Shown here: positions 8,776-16,852 of the stretch, one piece after another
Numbering within the stretch: the first letter of the stretch is position 1
Layout: every line of letters begins with the position of its first letter
NCBI GenBank assembly: GCA_905373475.1
Contig: CAJPTC010000005.1
Coordinates: 27,796 to 91,795, forward strand
DNA: 64,000 nt
Direction: 5' to 3'
DNA from: Bacteroidia bacterium
GTDB lineage: Bacteria; Bacteroidota; Bacteroidia; Bacteroidales; CAJPTX01
Position numbers and translations under genes: made by a program
Notes under the pieces: generated by a model
What the model saw: the letters and a program-made list of their open reading frames with translations, nothing else
Databases searched by the model: none
Told to the model about the DNA's origin: nothing

Positions 8776-9231
8776 CTAGTTGTTTTGTCTGCGGTAACGT
8801 TGTAACTCGCGGTCGCTATCGCGCTTTTTAAGCGTTTCGCGTTTGTCGTGCTGCTGTTTGCCTCGTGCTAAGGCGATAACCAATTTTGCATACCCCCGCG
8901 CATTGATGAAAAGCCGAACAGCAACAATGGTGTTCCCCTTAGCATTAACGCCCCGTTGTAGCTTTAGGAGCTCACGCGCGTTGAGTAGCAGTTTGCGGTC
9001 GCGTCGCACTTCGTGGTTATAGAAAGTACCGAAATGATATTCGGGGATGTGTAGATTACGCACCCACAGCTCGCCGTTGATGAAAAGGCAATAGGCATCT
9101 ACGAGGCTCGCGTGCCCTTCGCGCAGCGACTTAATCTCAGTGCCCGTAAGCACCATGCCAGCTGTGTAGGTGTCGATAAACTCGTACTGAAAACTCGCCT
9201 TCCGATTTTTGGCTATCAACCGTTCTGCCAT
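8776..9231 (-). CDS. smpB: SsrA-binding protein
   Basis: A 151-residue partner of tmRNA in ribosome rescue. Motifs: NRKASFQYEFIDTYTAGMVLTGTEIKSLR, AYCLFINGELWVRNLHI and ARGKQQHDKRETLKKRD, ending in the basic tail typical of SmpB. The ATG at 9231 is preferred to a GTG four codons upstream. No tmRNA gene was recognised in the window. Confidence 0.95.
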   Translation of the reverse strand: MAERLIAKNRKASFQYEFIDTYTAGMVLTGTEIKSLREGHASLVDAYCLFINGELWVRNLHIPEYHFGTFYNHEVRRDRKLLLNARELLKLQRGVNAKGNTIVAVRLFINARGYAKLVIALARGKQQHDKRETLKKRDSDRELQRYRRQNN

Positions 9232-9261
9232 AGTCTGTACCACCAGCCCCTATTTAGAGCG

Positions 9262-9269
9262 CAAAGGTA
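9262..9269 (-). promoter_or_regulatory. -7 box (TACCTTTG) for smpB
   Basis: Exact TAnnTTTG match 30 bp upstream of the smpB ATG, in the divergent region facing hipB. Confidence 0.45.
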
Positions 9270-9350
9270 AGCATAATTGTAAGTGATCGGCGTGTATGCC
9301 GCATAACCCAACAAACTAACGTTTATAACTTGGGCTTATACTGCGAATTA

Positions 9351-9454
9351 TTGTACCCTAAAAGGTATAATAGTATCTAAGAAAGTTCCTTTATACCCTT
9401 TCTGATATAACACTAGATTTATTTGTTAGTTTTGTACCCGAGGTGGTATAATAG
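9351..9454 (+). promoter_or_regulatory. HipB-type operator array upstream of hipBST
   Basis: Two near-identical 23-bp sites read TTGTACCC-N5-GGTATAATAG (9351-9373 and 9432-9454). Each is an inverted repeat TACCC/GGTA. Between them at 9391-9410 is a weaker palindrome with TTATA/TATAA ends and an internal ACCC. The E. coli HipB operator has comparable geometry (TATCC-N8-GGATA), so autoregulation by the downstream HTH protein is a strong inference. The second site ends 2 bp before the hipB start codon and covers the expected transcription start. Confidence 0.8.
9427..9434 (+). promoter_or_regulatory. -7 box (TAGTTTTG) for hipBST
   Basis: Exact TAnnTTTG match overlapping the left edge of the second operator, so a bound repressor would block initiation. 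Confidence 0.5.
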
Positions 9455-9456
9455 CG

Positions 9457-9669
9457 ATGCCTATGAATAGTCTGTCGGCTACAGTAAAGATGTTGCGGAA
9501 GCAGTACAATCTGACGCAAGAAGAGCTCTCCTTGAAGTCGGGGGTTGGGTTGCGTTTCGTTCGCGACCTTGAACAAGGTAAGGAGACCTTGCGCCTCGAT
9601 AAAGTGAACCAACTCCTTGACTTTTTTAATTACGAAATGGTTGCCACGCCCAAAACAACGAACCGATGA
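9457..9669 (+). CDS. hipB: HipB-like antitoxin/repressor, HTH_3 family
   Basis: A 70-residue protein that is almost entirely one Cro/C1-type helix-turn-helix: LTQEELSLKSGVGLRFVRDLEQGK, then LRLDKVNQLLDFF. The length and VGLRFVRDLEQGKETLRLDKV segment match HipB-type regulators of HipA kinases. It directly follows a repeated operator. Its stop overlaps the next ATG (ATGA), so translation is coupled. Confidence 0.85.
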   Translation: MPMNSLSATVKMLRKQYNLTQEELSLKSGVGLRFVRDLEQGKETLRLDKVNQLLDFFNYEMVATPKTTNR

Positions 9670-9998
9670 GGCAAGCCAAAATATTCTACAAAGAGCAGTT
9701 GGCGGGTATTCTGACGGAGAACGATGCGGGGTATGAGTTCCGCTACCTGCCAGGGTATCTCAGTTTAGAAACAGCAAAACCTGTAAGTCTGACATTACCG
9801 CTGCGCAAGGAAGCCTACGTAAGCGGAGTGTTGTTCCCATTCTTTGATGGTTTGATTCCCGAAGGATGGTTGCTTGATGTGGCATTGCGGAATACAGACA
9901 TCAGCGCCCTAGACCGTATGTCTTTGTTGTTGGCTTGTTGCAAAGATTGTGTCGGGGCGGTGAGTGTTGTTGCGGAAAATGGAGAAAACCATGGCTAA
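9666..9998 (+). CDS. hipS: HipS-like protein (HipA N-terminal subdomain as a separate chain)
   Basis: A 110-residue protein equal to the N-terminal subdomain of HipA kinases: VSLTLPLRKEAY, PFFDGLIPEGWLLD, then the SLLLACCKDCVGAVSV segment. In single-chain HipA this is fused to the kinase; here it is its own gene. In the described E. coli HipBST system the equivalent small protein is the antitoxin that blocks the kinase. It overlaps hipB by 4 bp and hipT by 8 bp. Confidence 0.8.
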   Translation: MRQAKIFYKEQLAGILTENDAGYEFRYLPGYLSLETAKPVSLTLPLRKEAYVSGVLFPFFDGLIPEGWLLDVALRNTDISALDRMSLLLACCKDCVGAVSVVAENGENHG

Positions 9999-10929
9999 CT
10001 GTTTACATTGCTATCGCCCGCTTCTAAAGGGGGAACAGGATATGCATCCTGCTTGTTGTAAGAAGTTTTTCGGAACGACAACGTTGCCTGTTCTAGATTA
10101 TACGACGAAGCACCTAGACCAGTTGGCGCTGCAAATAATTCAAGACCAAACCTCGTTGACGGGTGTGCAGCCGAAGCTATCCTTGCATTTGGAGGCTCAT
10201 GAAGGGAGTAAACGCCTGACCATCGTCGGTTTTTGGGGTAATTATATCTGTAAACCGCAAACCGAGCAATATGAGATGATGCCTGAGGTAGAGGATTTGA
10301 CCATGCACCTTGCAGAAGTGGCGCGTATTGAAGTAGTTCCCCATACTTTGATGCGCATGGCAGATGATACGCTTTGCTATCTTACGCGCCGAGTTGACAG
10401 AACGCCCACAGGTGAGAAGATCGCGATGGAGGATATGTGCCAACTGACGGAAAGAAAAACGGAGGATAAGTACAAGAGTAGTTATGAGCGAATTGGCAAG
10501 GCGATTCTGAACTATTCGTCTTTACCCAAAATGGATGTTACCAATTTCTTTGAATTGGTGCTCTTCTCTTGGTTGGTGGGGAACAACGACATGCACTTGA
10601 AAAACTTCTCTTTGTATGAGACAGCTACTGGGATGCGTTTGACGCCCGCTTACGACTTGTTGAATGCTGTTATCATCAATCCGAAAGACGCAGAAGAACT
10701 TGCCCTCACCTTGAACGGGCGAAAAAGAAAGCTACAAAGGGAAGATTTTGTTGAATTGGCAGCCACGCTGGGAATTGAGAGAGTAGTTGTAGAACGACTA
10801 ATAAACAGGTACCGTGGACTATTGCCTAGGTTTGAGCCTGTTATTCAGAACTCTTTTCTCGGTGCTGATTTAAAAGAAAAATACAGTGCCTTGTTGCAGG
10901 AGCGGCTTGGAAGAATTTTTACACCATGA
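9991..10929 (+). CDS. hipT: HipT-like serine/threonine kinase toxin
   Basis: A 312-residue HipA-fold kinase. A Cys/His-rich start (CLHC ... HPACCKKFFG) leads into TSLTGVQPKLSL, the nucleotide-loop region that carries regulatory phosphoserines in HipA/HipT. The catalytic core is WLVGNNDMHLKNFSL (D and N of the active site) and the metal-binding PAYDLLN. HipA and HipT toxins phosphorylate aminoacyl-tRNA synthetases and stop translation; the target here is not visible. ATG 9991 is chosen because it starts the conserved CxxC segment. All active-site motifs look intact. Confidence 0.85.
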   Translation: MANCLHCYRPLLKGEQDMHPACCKKFFGTTTLPVLDYTTKHLDQLALQIIQDQTSLTGVQPKLSLHLEAHEGSKRLTIVGFWGNYICKPQTEQYEMMPEVEDLTMHLAEVARIEVVPHTLMRMADDTLCYLTRRVDRTPTGEKIAMEDMCQLTERKTEDKYKSSYERIGKAILNYSSLPKMDVTNFFELVLFSWLVGNNDMHLKNFSLYETATGMRLTPAYDLLNAVIINPKDAEELALTLNGRKRKLQREDFVELAATLGIERVVVERLINRYRGLLPRFEPVIQNSFLGADLKEKYSALLQERLGRIFTP

Positions 10930-11004
10930 CCACAAAATACGCATCGCGCATTTCTTTACGGCTTACCAAAGGTTGAAAATCATACTGGACTTAACCATAC
11001 GAAT

Positions 11005-11021
11005 GCATTGAAAATCAATGC
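11005..11021. repeat. short palindrome between hipT and cmk
   Basis: GCATTGA-AAA-TCAATGC, overlapping the cmk stop codon. It resembles the right-hand module of the repeat at 21377-21434 (GCATTGATAATCAATG). It may be a relic of the same family or a weak convergent terminator. Confidence 0.4.
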
Positions 11022-11707
11022 TGTTGCAAACGCTCTTGTATAATGGGTAAAATCCACTCCATTTGTTGCGCGGGTGTCATTTCCGAATTGTCCAGCTCTA
11101 TGGCGTCAGGAGCTTTGCGCATAGGGTCGCATGCACGTGTCTGATCGATTTGGTCGCGCTGCCTCAAGTTGCCTAGCACCTCTTCGTAAGTAGCGGCTAT
11201 TCCTTTTGCTTTTAGTTCATCAAAGCGACGCTGTGCCCGAACAGTATCGCTTGCTACCATAAAAATTTTCAATTCTGCGTTTGGGAAGACGGTCTGCCCT
11301 ATATCGCGCCCATCCATTACGACGCCTCCCTCGCACCCTAAAACGCGTTGCTGTGCCACCATGGCCCGCCGCACTGCAGGCAGAGCTGCTACTGGGCTTA
11401 CTAGTGAACTAACGGCGCTACCACGTATTTCGTCGCCAAGTGGCTCGCCATCAAGTGTTACTACGGGCGCTTTACCCTCCTCACACACAAAGGATACTGT
11501 ATGCTTCGATAGGAAGGACTCAATTTCGGTTTCCGATAATTGTTCGGGGGTCTGTATCCCTGCCCGTAAAAAAGCGAGGGTTACGGCACGATACATAGCG
11601 CCCGTATCTACGTAGATATAACCTAGCTCTTGTGCCAGCGCCTTAGCAAAAGTGCTTTTGCCACAAGACGAGAGACCATCTATGGCTATTGTGAGTCCGC
11701 GTTTCAT
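11015..11707 (-). CDS. cmk: (d)CMP kinase
   Basis: A 230-residue nucleotide kinase phosphorylating CMP and dCMP. Walker A is IAIDGLSSCGKSTFAK, followed by YVDTGAMYRAVTL and VVMDGRDIGQTVFPNAELKIFM, then the LID-like RAQRRFDELKAKG region. Full length with a normal ATG. It lies 72 bp downstream of porQ, a pairing I recall from other T9SS-bearing Bacteroidota. Confidence 0.95.
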   Translation of the reverse strand: MKRGLTIAIDGLSSCGKSTFAKALAQELGYIYVDTGAMYRAVTLAFLRAGIQTPEQLSETEIESFLSKHTVSFVCEEGKAPVVTLDGEPLGDEIRGSAVSSLVSPVAALPAVRRAMVAQQRVLGCEGGVVMDGRDIGQTVFPNAELKIFMVASDTVRAQRRFDELKAKGIAATYEEVLGNLRQRDQIDQTRACDPMRKAPDAIELDNSEMTPAQQMEWILPIIQERLQQH

Positions 11708-11779
11708 TCTCGAAAATGGTATAATCCTCCAGAGATACTTTTGTGGTATGTCTCAAACACCGAAGTAAAGATCGCAATT

Positions 11780-12904
11780 TTATTCTTCTTCGTCCTCTTC
11801 CATAAGTTCCTGAGCGGGAGCTTCCACCCTTAAGCTCGGAGTATAAGGGCGCATTGCTGCATCGCGACCGCCGCTGAAATAGAATGCTACTGAGAGGTGA
11901 TTGCTTGCACCACTAGTGTGGTACACGGCACGGCTAAAACGCAACGCTAAGCGGCGAACCTGTATACCAAATCCCCATGCAAAACCTTCGAGCGAATACT
12001 GCGCGGGCGTAATCATTGCCATGCGCCGCCCATGGTTATAGCTAGCCTGTACAAAGAAGTAGCGTGATGGGTGGAATTCAATGCCTACAATAGGGTGTGC
12101 AAGTAGTTCTGTGCTGACTTCTTGCCACGTGGAAGGCTTTTCGTTCGGGTCTGTACCCTTTGCCAGAGCGGAACTATAGGCAGATTCGCGTATAAAACGC
12201 CGTTGCCAGTTCTGAAGATGCTGTAGTGTAAAAACAAACACCAAAGGCGCATAGCGCATTCGTATTTTGGCGCCTGCTAAGAGTTCAAAAGGCGCGTCTT
12301 CGTGACGTCCCGAGTAGGTTTTTAGCGTCCCGCCGATGTTCTGCGCTACGAGTCCTGCCGAGACCAGCCCCTCGCTATCGGAGTAGCCTATGGCCAGATC
12401 GCAGGCTAAACCAAACGACCAATAGCGTTCCAGACTCGAATACAGAGGGACAAGACTTGCACCAACACTCCAGCCTTTGGGTAAAAGATAGGAGGCGTGG
12501 AGACCCAGTGCCATCTCGTAGGCCGCAAAACGTCCGTCTTCGTAGCCACGTTCATCGCGTCGTACAAAGTCTCCGTACCACATCTGGCGGAGGTGAGCAC
12601 CAACAGTAAGGGTGCTATCTATTGCGTAGAAGTAGGAGGCGTAACTGTATTTCACATCTGCAAAAAAGAGGCTACCGCTTACCTCTAGGGCATTGTGTAG
12701 ACGCGCATGGGCAAAAGCCGGATTGGCTACACTTAGCGAGAGGTCTTTCTCGCCGCCGTACCCTGGCACTTTACCTCCCAGTGCTGCAATACGCGGAGAA
12801 ACGGGTAATTGTAAATAAGCGTAGGTAGATTCGCCGCCTCGTTGTGCCCATACAAATGTGGTAGCGAACAGGAAGGCCAACAAAGAGAATAAACGGCGCT
12901 TCAT
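11780..12904 (-). CDS. porQ: type IX secretion system outer-membrane protein PorQ
   Basis: A 374-residue outer-membrane barrel of the PorV/FadL-like fold. A signal peptide (MKRRLFSLLAFLFATTFVWA) is followed by the PorQ opening RGGESTYAYLQLPVSPRIAALGG and VANPAF. Repeated amphipathic strands fill the rest, and the tail is acidic (EEDEEE). PorQ is an accessory component of the T9SS, which exports proteins such as those ending at 339 and 21367. The assignment rests on the N-terminal signature plus the cmk neighbour. Confidence 0.8.
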   Translation of the reverse strand: MKRRLFSLLAFLFATTFVWAQRGGESTYAYLQLPVSPRIAALGGKVPGYGGEKDLSLSVANPAFAHARLHNALEVSGSLFFADVKYSYASYFYAIDSTLTVGAHLRQMWYGDFVRRDERGYEDGRFAAYEMALGLHASYLLPKGWSVGASLVPLYSSLERYWSFGLACDLAIGYSDSEGLVSAGLVAQNIGGTLKTYSGRHEDAPFELLAGAKIRMRYAPLVFVFTLQHLQNWQRRFIRESAYSSALAKGTDPNEKPSTWQEVSTELLAHPIVGIEFHPSRYFFVQASYNHGRRMAMITPAQYSLEGFAWGFGIQVRRLALRFSRAVYHTSGASNHLSVAFYFSGGRDAAMRPYTPSLRVEAPAQELMEEDEEE

Positions 12905-12934
12905 GAGGTTTACAACTGCACGATATTTACCCTT

Positions 12935-13402
12935 TTATTCCTTAACACGCACAGCGAGCATAGCGCCGTCACAGTACTGCACATCGCCGATACGAACCCC
13001 GAGCTCGAGGTTTACCTTGCGTCCCTCTATGTTGGTGCAGCGCGCAAAGAGTTCAAGTTCTTGCCCCATGGGCGTAGGTTTACGATAGTTTACCGTGAGC
13101 GAAGCTGTAACACAACGCAGGAGCGGTTCTACACCGAGCTGAAACCCTTGTGCAACGTGGTAAAATGCAGCAGCTGCGGCAGTGCCATGGCAATCGAGAA
13201 TAGCGGCAAGAAGCCCTCCGTACAGATTTTCAGGCACACCTCCCGTATATTCGGGACGCGGCGTATAATGCGCCAACACTTCTGCGCCGTGCCAATAACT
13301 TTTTATGTGCCACCCCTGTTCGTTGTCAGGACCACAACCAAAGCAGTGGCGATAAGGCGCAGCATATAGATCCTGAATTGCAATTTCTTTGAAATTTGCC
13401 AT
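12935..13402 (-). CDS. hotdog-fold thioesterase (PaaI/4HBT-like)
   Basis: A 155-residue protein. HCFGCGPDNEQGWHIKSYW near the start and YGGLLAAILDCHGTAAAAAF (hotdog helix with catalytic-type D) are typical of PaaI/YbgC-like acyl-CoA thioesterases, and VNYRKPTPMGQELEL fits the following strands. The substrate cannot be deduced. The ATG at 13402 is preferred over an upstream extension that is Cys-rich and lacks family resemblance. Confidence 0.75.
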   Translation of the reverse strand: MANFKEIAIQDLYAAPYRHCFGCGPDNEQGWHIKSYWHGAEVLAHYTPRPEYTGGVPENLYGGLLAAILDCHGTAAAAAFYHVAQGFQLGVEPLLRCVTASLTVNYRKPTPMGQELELFARCTNIEGRKVNLELGVRIGDVQYCDGAMLAVRVKE

Positions 13403-13451
13403 CTTTCCCCTTTGTACTCGAACGTTGCACGCATGCAAACAACATCTTTGG

Positions 13452-13459
13452 CAAAAGTA
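13452..13459 (-). promoter_or_regulatory. -7 box (TACTTTTG) upstream of thioesterase
   Basis: Exact TAnnTTTG match 49 bp upstream of the thioesterase ATG. No clear -33 element. Confidence 0.35.
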
Positions 13460-13564
13460 CGAAAAGCACACGAGTGCATTGGGCGATTGTTGTGACCGAG
13501 ATTTTCAGAGCATGTGTAGCTTTTCCGCATTCGTCGCGGTTTCTCATGTATTGTAAATTATCAT

Positions 13565-13572
13565 TACCTTTG
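13565..13572 (+). promoter_or_regulatory. -7 box (TACCTTTG) for rpmB-rpmG-DUF4295
   Basis: Exact TAnnTTTG match 33 bp upstream of rpmB. The terminator at 14284-14314 closes the same unit. Confidence 0.5.
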
Positions 13573-13605
13573 TGGGTGTTTTGGGTAAAATAGAGCAGAA
13601 GTAGG

Positions 13606-13848
13606 ATGTCTAAAGTATGTCAGATAACGGGGCGTCGCGTGCAGATTGGTAACAATGTATCGCATTCTAAGCGTCGTACCCGTCGTACATTTGAGCCGAA
13701 TTTACGCATGAAGCGTTTCTATCTTGCAGAGGAAAAACGTTGGATTCGTCTGAAGATCTCGGCGGCTGGAATACGAGAAATTGAAAAGAATGGTCTGCAA
13801 GCTACCTTGTTGAAGGCAAAGAAAGCAGGCTTTTTGTTGAAATACTAA
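13606..13848 (+). CDS. rpmB: 50S ribosomal protein L28
   Basis: An 80-residue ribosomal protein: MSKVCQITGRRVQIGNNVSHS, then KRRTRRTFEPNL and the ISAAGIREIEKNGL stretch, as expected for Bacteroidota L28. It leads the rpmB-rpmG-DUF4295 unit. Confidence 0.97.
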   Translation: MSKVCQITGRRVQIGNNVSHSKRRTRRTFEPNLRMKRFYLAEEKRWIRLKISAAGIREIEKNGLQATLLKAKKAGFLLKY

Positions 13849-13875
13849 GGTAGGCGCAGGGAGCAAGGGAATAAG

Positions 13876-14064
13876 ATGGCAAAGAAGTCGAAGGAAGCGC
13901 GTGTGCAAGTAATTCTTGAGTGTACCGAGCACAAGGCGTCTGGTATGCCAGGCACGTCGCGCTACATCACCACCAAGAACAGAAAGAATACTCCAGATCG
14001 TCTGGAGCGTCGGAAATACAATCCGATTCTGAAGCGCGTTACAGTGCATCGTGAAATCAAGTAG
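13876..14064 (+). CDS. rpmG: 50S ribosomal protein L33
   Basis: A 62-residue ribosomal protein: VQVILECTEHKASG, then SRYITTKNRKNTPDRLERRKYNPILKR. The paired-cysteine zinc ribbon of some L33 forms is absent, as in other C-minus L33 proteins. It is 27 bp after rpmB and 12 bp before the DUF4295 gene. Confidence 0.97.
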   Translation: MAKKSKEARVQVILECTEHKASGMPGTSRYITTKNRKNTPDRLERRKYNPILKRVTVHREIK

Positions 14065-14076
14065 TGAGAACAAGAG

Positions 14077-14235
14077 ATGGCAAAGAAAGCAGTGGCATCC
14101 TTGCAGAAGGGTGAGGGTCGTACAAAGACCAAATGCATAAAGATGGAGCGCTCTGCCAAAACAGGTGCGTTCGTCTTCAAAGAAGAAATGGTTGACAACA
14201 CAGAAGTGAAGAACTTCTTTAGCAACAAGAAGTAA
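14077..14235 (+). CDS. DUF4295 family small protein
   Basis: A 52-residue basic protein (MAKKAVASLQKGEGRTKTK, then KTGAFVFKEEMVDN and a lysine-rich end). This family regularly follows rpmG in Bacteroidota and may be a ribosome-associated protein, but its role is unproven. Confidence 0.88.
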   Translation: MAKKAVASLQKGEGRTKTKCIKMERSAKTGAFVFKEEMVDNTEVKNFFSNKK

Positions 14236-14283
14236 TACGCTTTTTGTGGCTATTGCACAATAGGAAGTAGAAATTACGAGGAG

Positions 14284-14314
14284 ACCGAGTGTCCGTTCAG
14301 GATGCTCGGTTTTT
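14284..14314 (+). terminator. terminator of the rpmB-rpmG-DUF4295 unit
   Basis: Stem ACCGAGTGTCC / GGATGCTCGGT (with two G-T wobbles) and a GTTCA loop, followed by TTTTC. It is 49 bp after the DUF4295 stop. Confidence 0.85.
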
Positions 14315-14443
14315 CTATACCTATTCGTGCGTAATGCCGATCACTGTGTGCCATCTGTAGATTGTAAGTCACATAATTTCATTATTACGTTATATCTTAG
14401 TACTGTTGGCGATATGTGTTGCCTTCAATAAACCACTATAGCC

Positions 14444-15382
14444 ATGTTCGGAATATTTAGTCGTAAGAAGAAGGATAAAGAAGAGCTTGATAAGGGGCTT
14501 CAGAAGACGAAAGAGGGGCTGTTTTCCAAATTTACGCGGCTCATAACCTCACGTTCGCGTATCGACGATGATATGCTCGATGAGTTGGAGGAAATACTCA
14601 TATCGTCTGATGTGGGAGTGGAGACTACGATTCAGATAATAGATACTCTGAAGACGCGTGTAGCACAGAATCGGTACAAGAATGCCGACGAGCTACAGCA
14701 GTATTTGCGGGAGGTAATTTCCGAACTGCTACATACCGAAGCGCCTGTGCAGGAGTCCGTGGAGGTGGAAAAGCCTTACGTAATTCTAGTAGTAGGGGTG
14801 AACGGGGTAGGAAAGACGACAACCATCGGGAAATTGGCTCATAAATTCACGCAGGAGGGCAAAAAAGTCCTGATAGGGGCAGCCGACACATTCCGCGCCG
14901 CAGCAGTAGATCAGCTCACAATATGGGCAGAGCGTGCGCATTGTCCGATTGTGAAGCAACAAATGGGAGCCGACCCCGCGTCGGTGGCGTTTGATACGGT
15001 ATCGTCGGCAAAGGCAGGAGATTATGATGTGGTTCTTATCGATACCGCAGGGAGACTCCACAACAAGGTAAACCTTATGAATGAGCTGAGCAAGATCAAG
15101 CGTGTAATGCAGAAGGTTTATCCCTTTGCGCCGCAAGAGGTTTTGCTCGTACTAGATGCTGCTACGGGGCAGAATGCGTACGAACAGGCGAAGCAGTTTA
15201 TGAGTGTAACCGAGATAACGGGCTTGGCGCTCACGAAACTAGATGGTACTGCGCGCGGCGGTGTGGCAATCGGGATCAGTGCACAGCTGAAAGTACCCAT
15301 TCGGTACATTGGAGTAGGGGAAGGAATAGACGACCTACAAGATTTTGATAAAGAAGCATTTGTAGCCTCGCTTTTTGCATAA
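14444..15382 (+). CDS. ftsY: signal recognition particle receptor FtsY
   Basis: A 312-residue SRP GTPase that docks ribosome-nascent chain complexes at the inner membrane. N domain first, then the G domain: GVNGVGKTTTIGKLA (G1), DTFRAAAVDQL, DTAGRL (G3), TKLDGTARGG (G4), and the C-terminal YIGVGEGIDDLQDFD. The long acidic A domain of E. coli is missing, as usual for this phylum. The stop overlaps the rimO start (TAATG). Confidence 0.97.
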   Translation: MFGIFSRKKKDKEELDKGLQKTKEGLFSKFTRLITSRSRIDDDMLDELEEILISSDVGVETTIQIIDTLKTRVAQNRYKNADELQQYLREVISELLHTEAPVQESVEVEKPYVILVVGVNGVGKTTTIGKLAHKFTQEGKKVLIGAADTFRAAAVDQLTIWAERAHCPIVKQQMGADPASVAFDTVSSAKAGDYDVVLIDTAGRLHNKVNLMNELSKIKRVMQKVYPFAPQEVLLVLDAATGQNAYEQAKQFMSVTEITGLALTKLDGTARGGVAIGISAQLKVPIRYIGVGEGIDDLQDFDKEAFVASLFA

Positions 15383-16683
15383 TGTCTGGCAAGAAGCGTA
15401 GCGTGGTGATCGTCACGCTCGGTTGTTCCAAAAACGTGGTTGATAGTGAACATCTGGGAGCGGCGTTTCGGAACGGGGGGTGGCAGGTCTTTTATGACGT
15501 AGAACCGCGCAAAGATGCTGTTCTGATTCTCAACACTTGCGGTTTTATCGGAGATGCGAAGGAAGAATCGGTAAACTACATTCTTCGCGCCGAAGACATG
15601 CGCAAGCGCGGATTTTTATCCCAGCTATTTGTCATCGGGTGTCTAGTACAGCGTTACCGTCAAGCGCTATCGTCCGAGATTCCTCAAGTAGATGGTTGGT
15701 ACGGAGTCGGCGAAGAGGAGGCTCTTTTACACACGCTCGGCGTTGTTGCACCGTCTGGGCATTTTCGCCTTCCTTCAACGCCCAAGCATTTTGCTTATCT
15801 CAAAATAGCCGAAGGGTGCGATCGGCATTGTGCTTTTTGCGCCATCCCATCGATACGCGGGCATTTTCGTTCTGAGACGCAGGAGCGTTTGCTACGAGAA
15901 GCCAACGAATTGGCAGCAGGCGGTGTTAAGGAGCTGATCTTGGTAGCGCAAGAGTTGACCTACTACGGGCACGATCGTGCAGAGCGTGGGGCTCTGGTAC
16001 GCCTTTTGGAAGCGCTTGCGCGCGTGGATGGCATCCAATGGATACGTTTACACTATGCTTATCCGCACGATTTCCCGCCAGAATTGATTGAGTGGATGGC
16101 ACAAGAGCCGAAAGCATGCCATTACCTCGATATCCCCGTTCAACACATAAACGATGCTGTGCTGAGCAGCATGCGGCGTAGCCATAATCGCGCACAAACC
16201 ATAGAACTCATAGAGCGTTTGCGTACGCGCATTCCCGATGTGGCACTCCGTTCTACGTTGATAGTGGGCTATCCTACAGAAGGCGAAAAGGAATTCCGCG
16301 AATTGCTAGAGTTTGTGCAGTGGGCTCGTTTTGAGCATCTGGGGGCATTTACGTATTCCGAAGAAGAAGGGACTTACGCAGCACAACATTTACATGATTG
16401 CGTACCACAAGCGGAAAAACAGCATCGTTACGATGAATTAATGCGCATACAGCAGGGGATAGCAAGCGAAGTACGACGTTTGCGAGTGGGGGCTACGATC
16501 CCTGTTCTTGTTGAAGCCAAAATGGGTGACAATCTGTTCGTTGGACGCACGCAGTACGATTCGCCAGAGATAGATGGTGAGTTTCATTTGACTACGGAAG
16601 GCAAGGAGCTAGCAGTGGGCGATATGGTACAAGCTCGTGTTACAGACGTTTTGGATTACGATCTGCAGGGGCAGTTGCTTTGA
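15382..16683 (+). CDS. rimO: ribosomal protein S12 methylthiotransferase
   Basis: A 433-residue radical-SAM enzyme methylthiolating an aspartate of ribosomal protein S12. The N-terminal cluster-binding region has VTLGCSKN, LNTCGFI and VIGCLVQRY. The radical-SAM motif is CDRHCAFCAIPSIRGHFRSE. A TRAM-like domain closes the protein. RimO rather than MiaB is indicated by GCSKNVVDSE and the IRGxxRS form. Translation is coupled to ftsY. Confidence 0.95.
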   Translation: MSGKKRSVVIVTLGCSKNVVDSEHLGAAFRNGGWQVFYDVEPRKDAVLILNTCGFIGDAKEESVNYILRAEDMRKRGFLSQLFVIGCLVQRYRQALSSEIPQVDGWYGVGEEEALLHTLGVVAPSGHFRLPSTPKHFAYLKIAEGCDRHCAFCAIPSIRGHFRSETQERLLREANELAAGGVKELILVAQELTYYGHDRAERGALVRLLEALARVDGIQWIRLHYAYPHDFPPELIEWMAQEPKACHYLDIPVQHINDAVLSSMRRSHNRAQTIELIERLRTRIPDVALRSTLIVGYPTEGEKEFRELLEFVQWARFEHLGAFTYSEEEGTYAAQHLHDCVPQAEKQHRYDELMRIQQGIASEVRRLRVGATIPVLVEAKMGDNLFVGRTQYDSPEIDGEFHLTTEGKELAVGDMVQARVTDVLDYDLQGQLL

Positions 16684-16852
16684 TTTTGCTAAAATGGCAA
16701 TTGCACAGCTTGGTTGTTGATACACAAATTGAGGCTTCAACTAGAGAATCCTGAGAGCGCAGGTACTTCCCATAATACACAACGTTACATTATTCTCTAC
16801 CCGTATTTTTCTGTTGATCTTTATATTTTGTTTTTCAAATTCAAGTCTAGAT

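Noticed and set aside
8686..9350. A tmRNA gene next to smpB
   Set aside because: No alanine-tRNA-like ends or tag-peptide frame were seen in the flanks.
9391..9612. A 73-codon minus-strand frame over the hip operator and hipB
   Set aside because: It covers a regulatory region and a clear HTH gene on the other strand, with no recognisable protein features.
11708..11779. A GGTATAAT match upstream of cmk as a third hip operator
   Set aside because: Only a half-site is present, without the TACCC partner at the right spacing.
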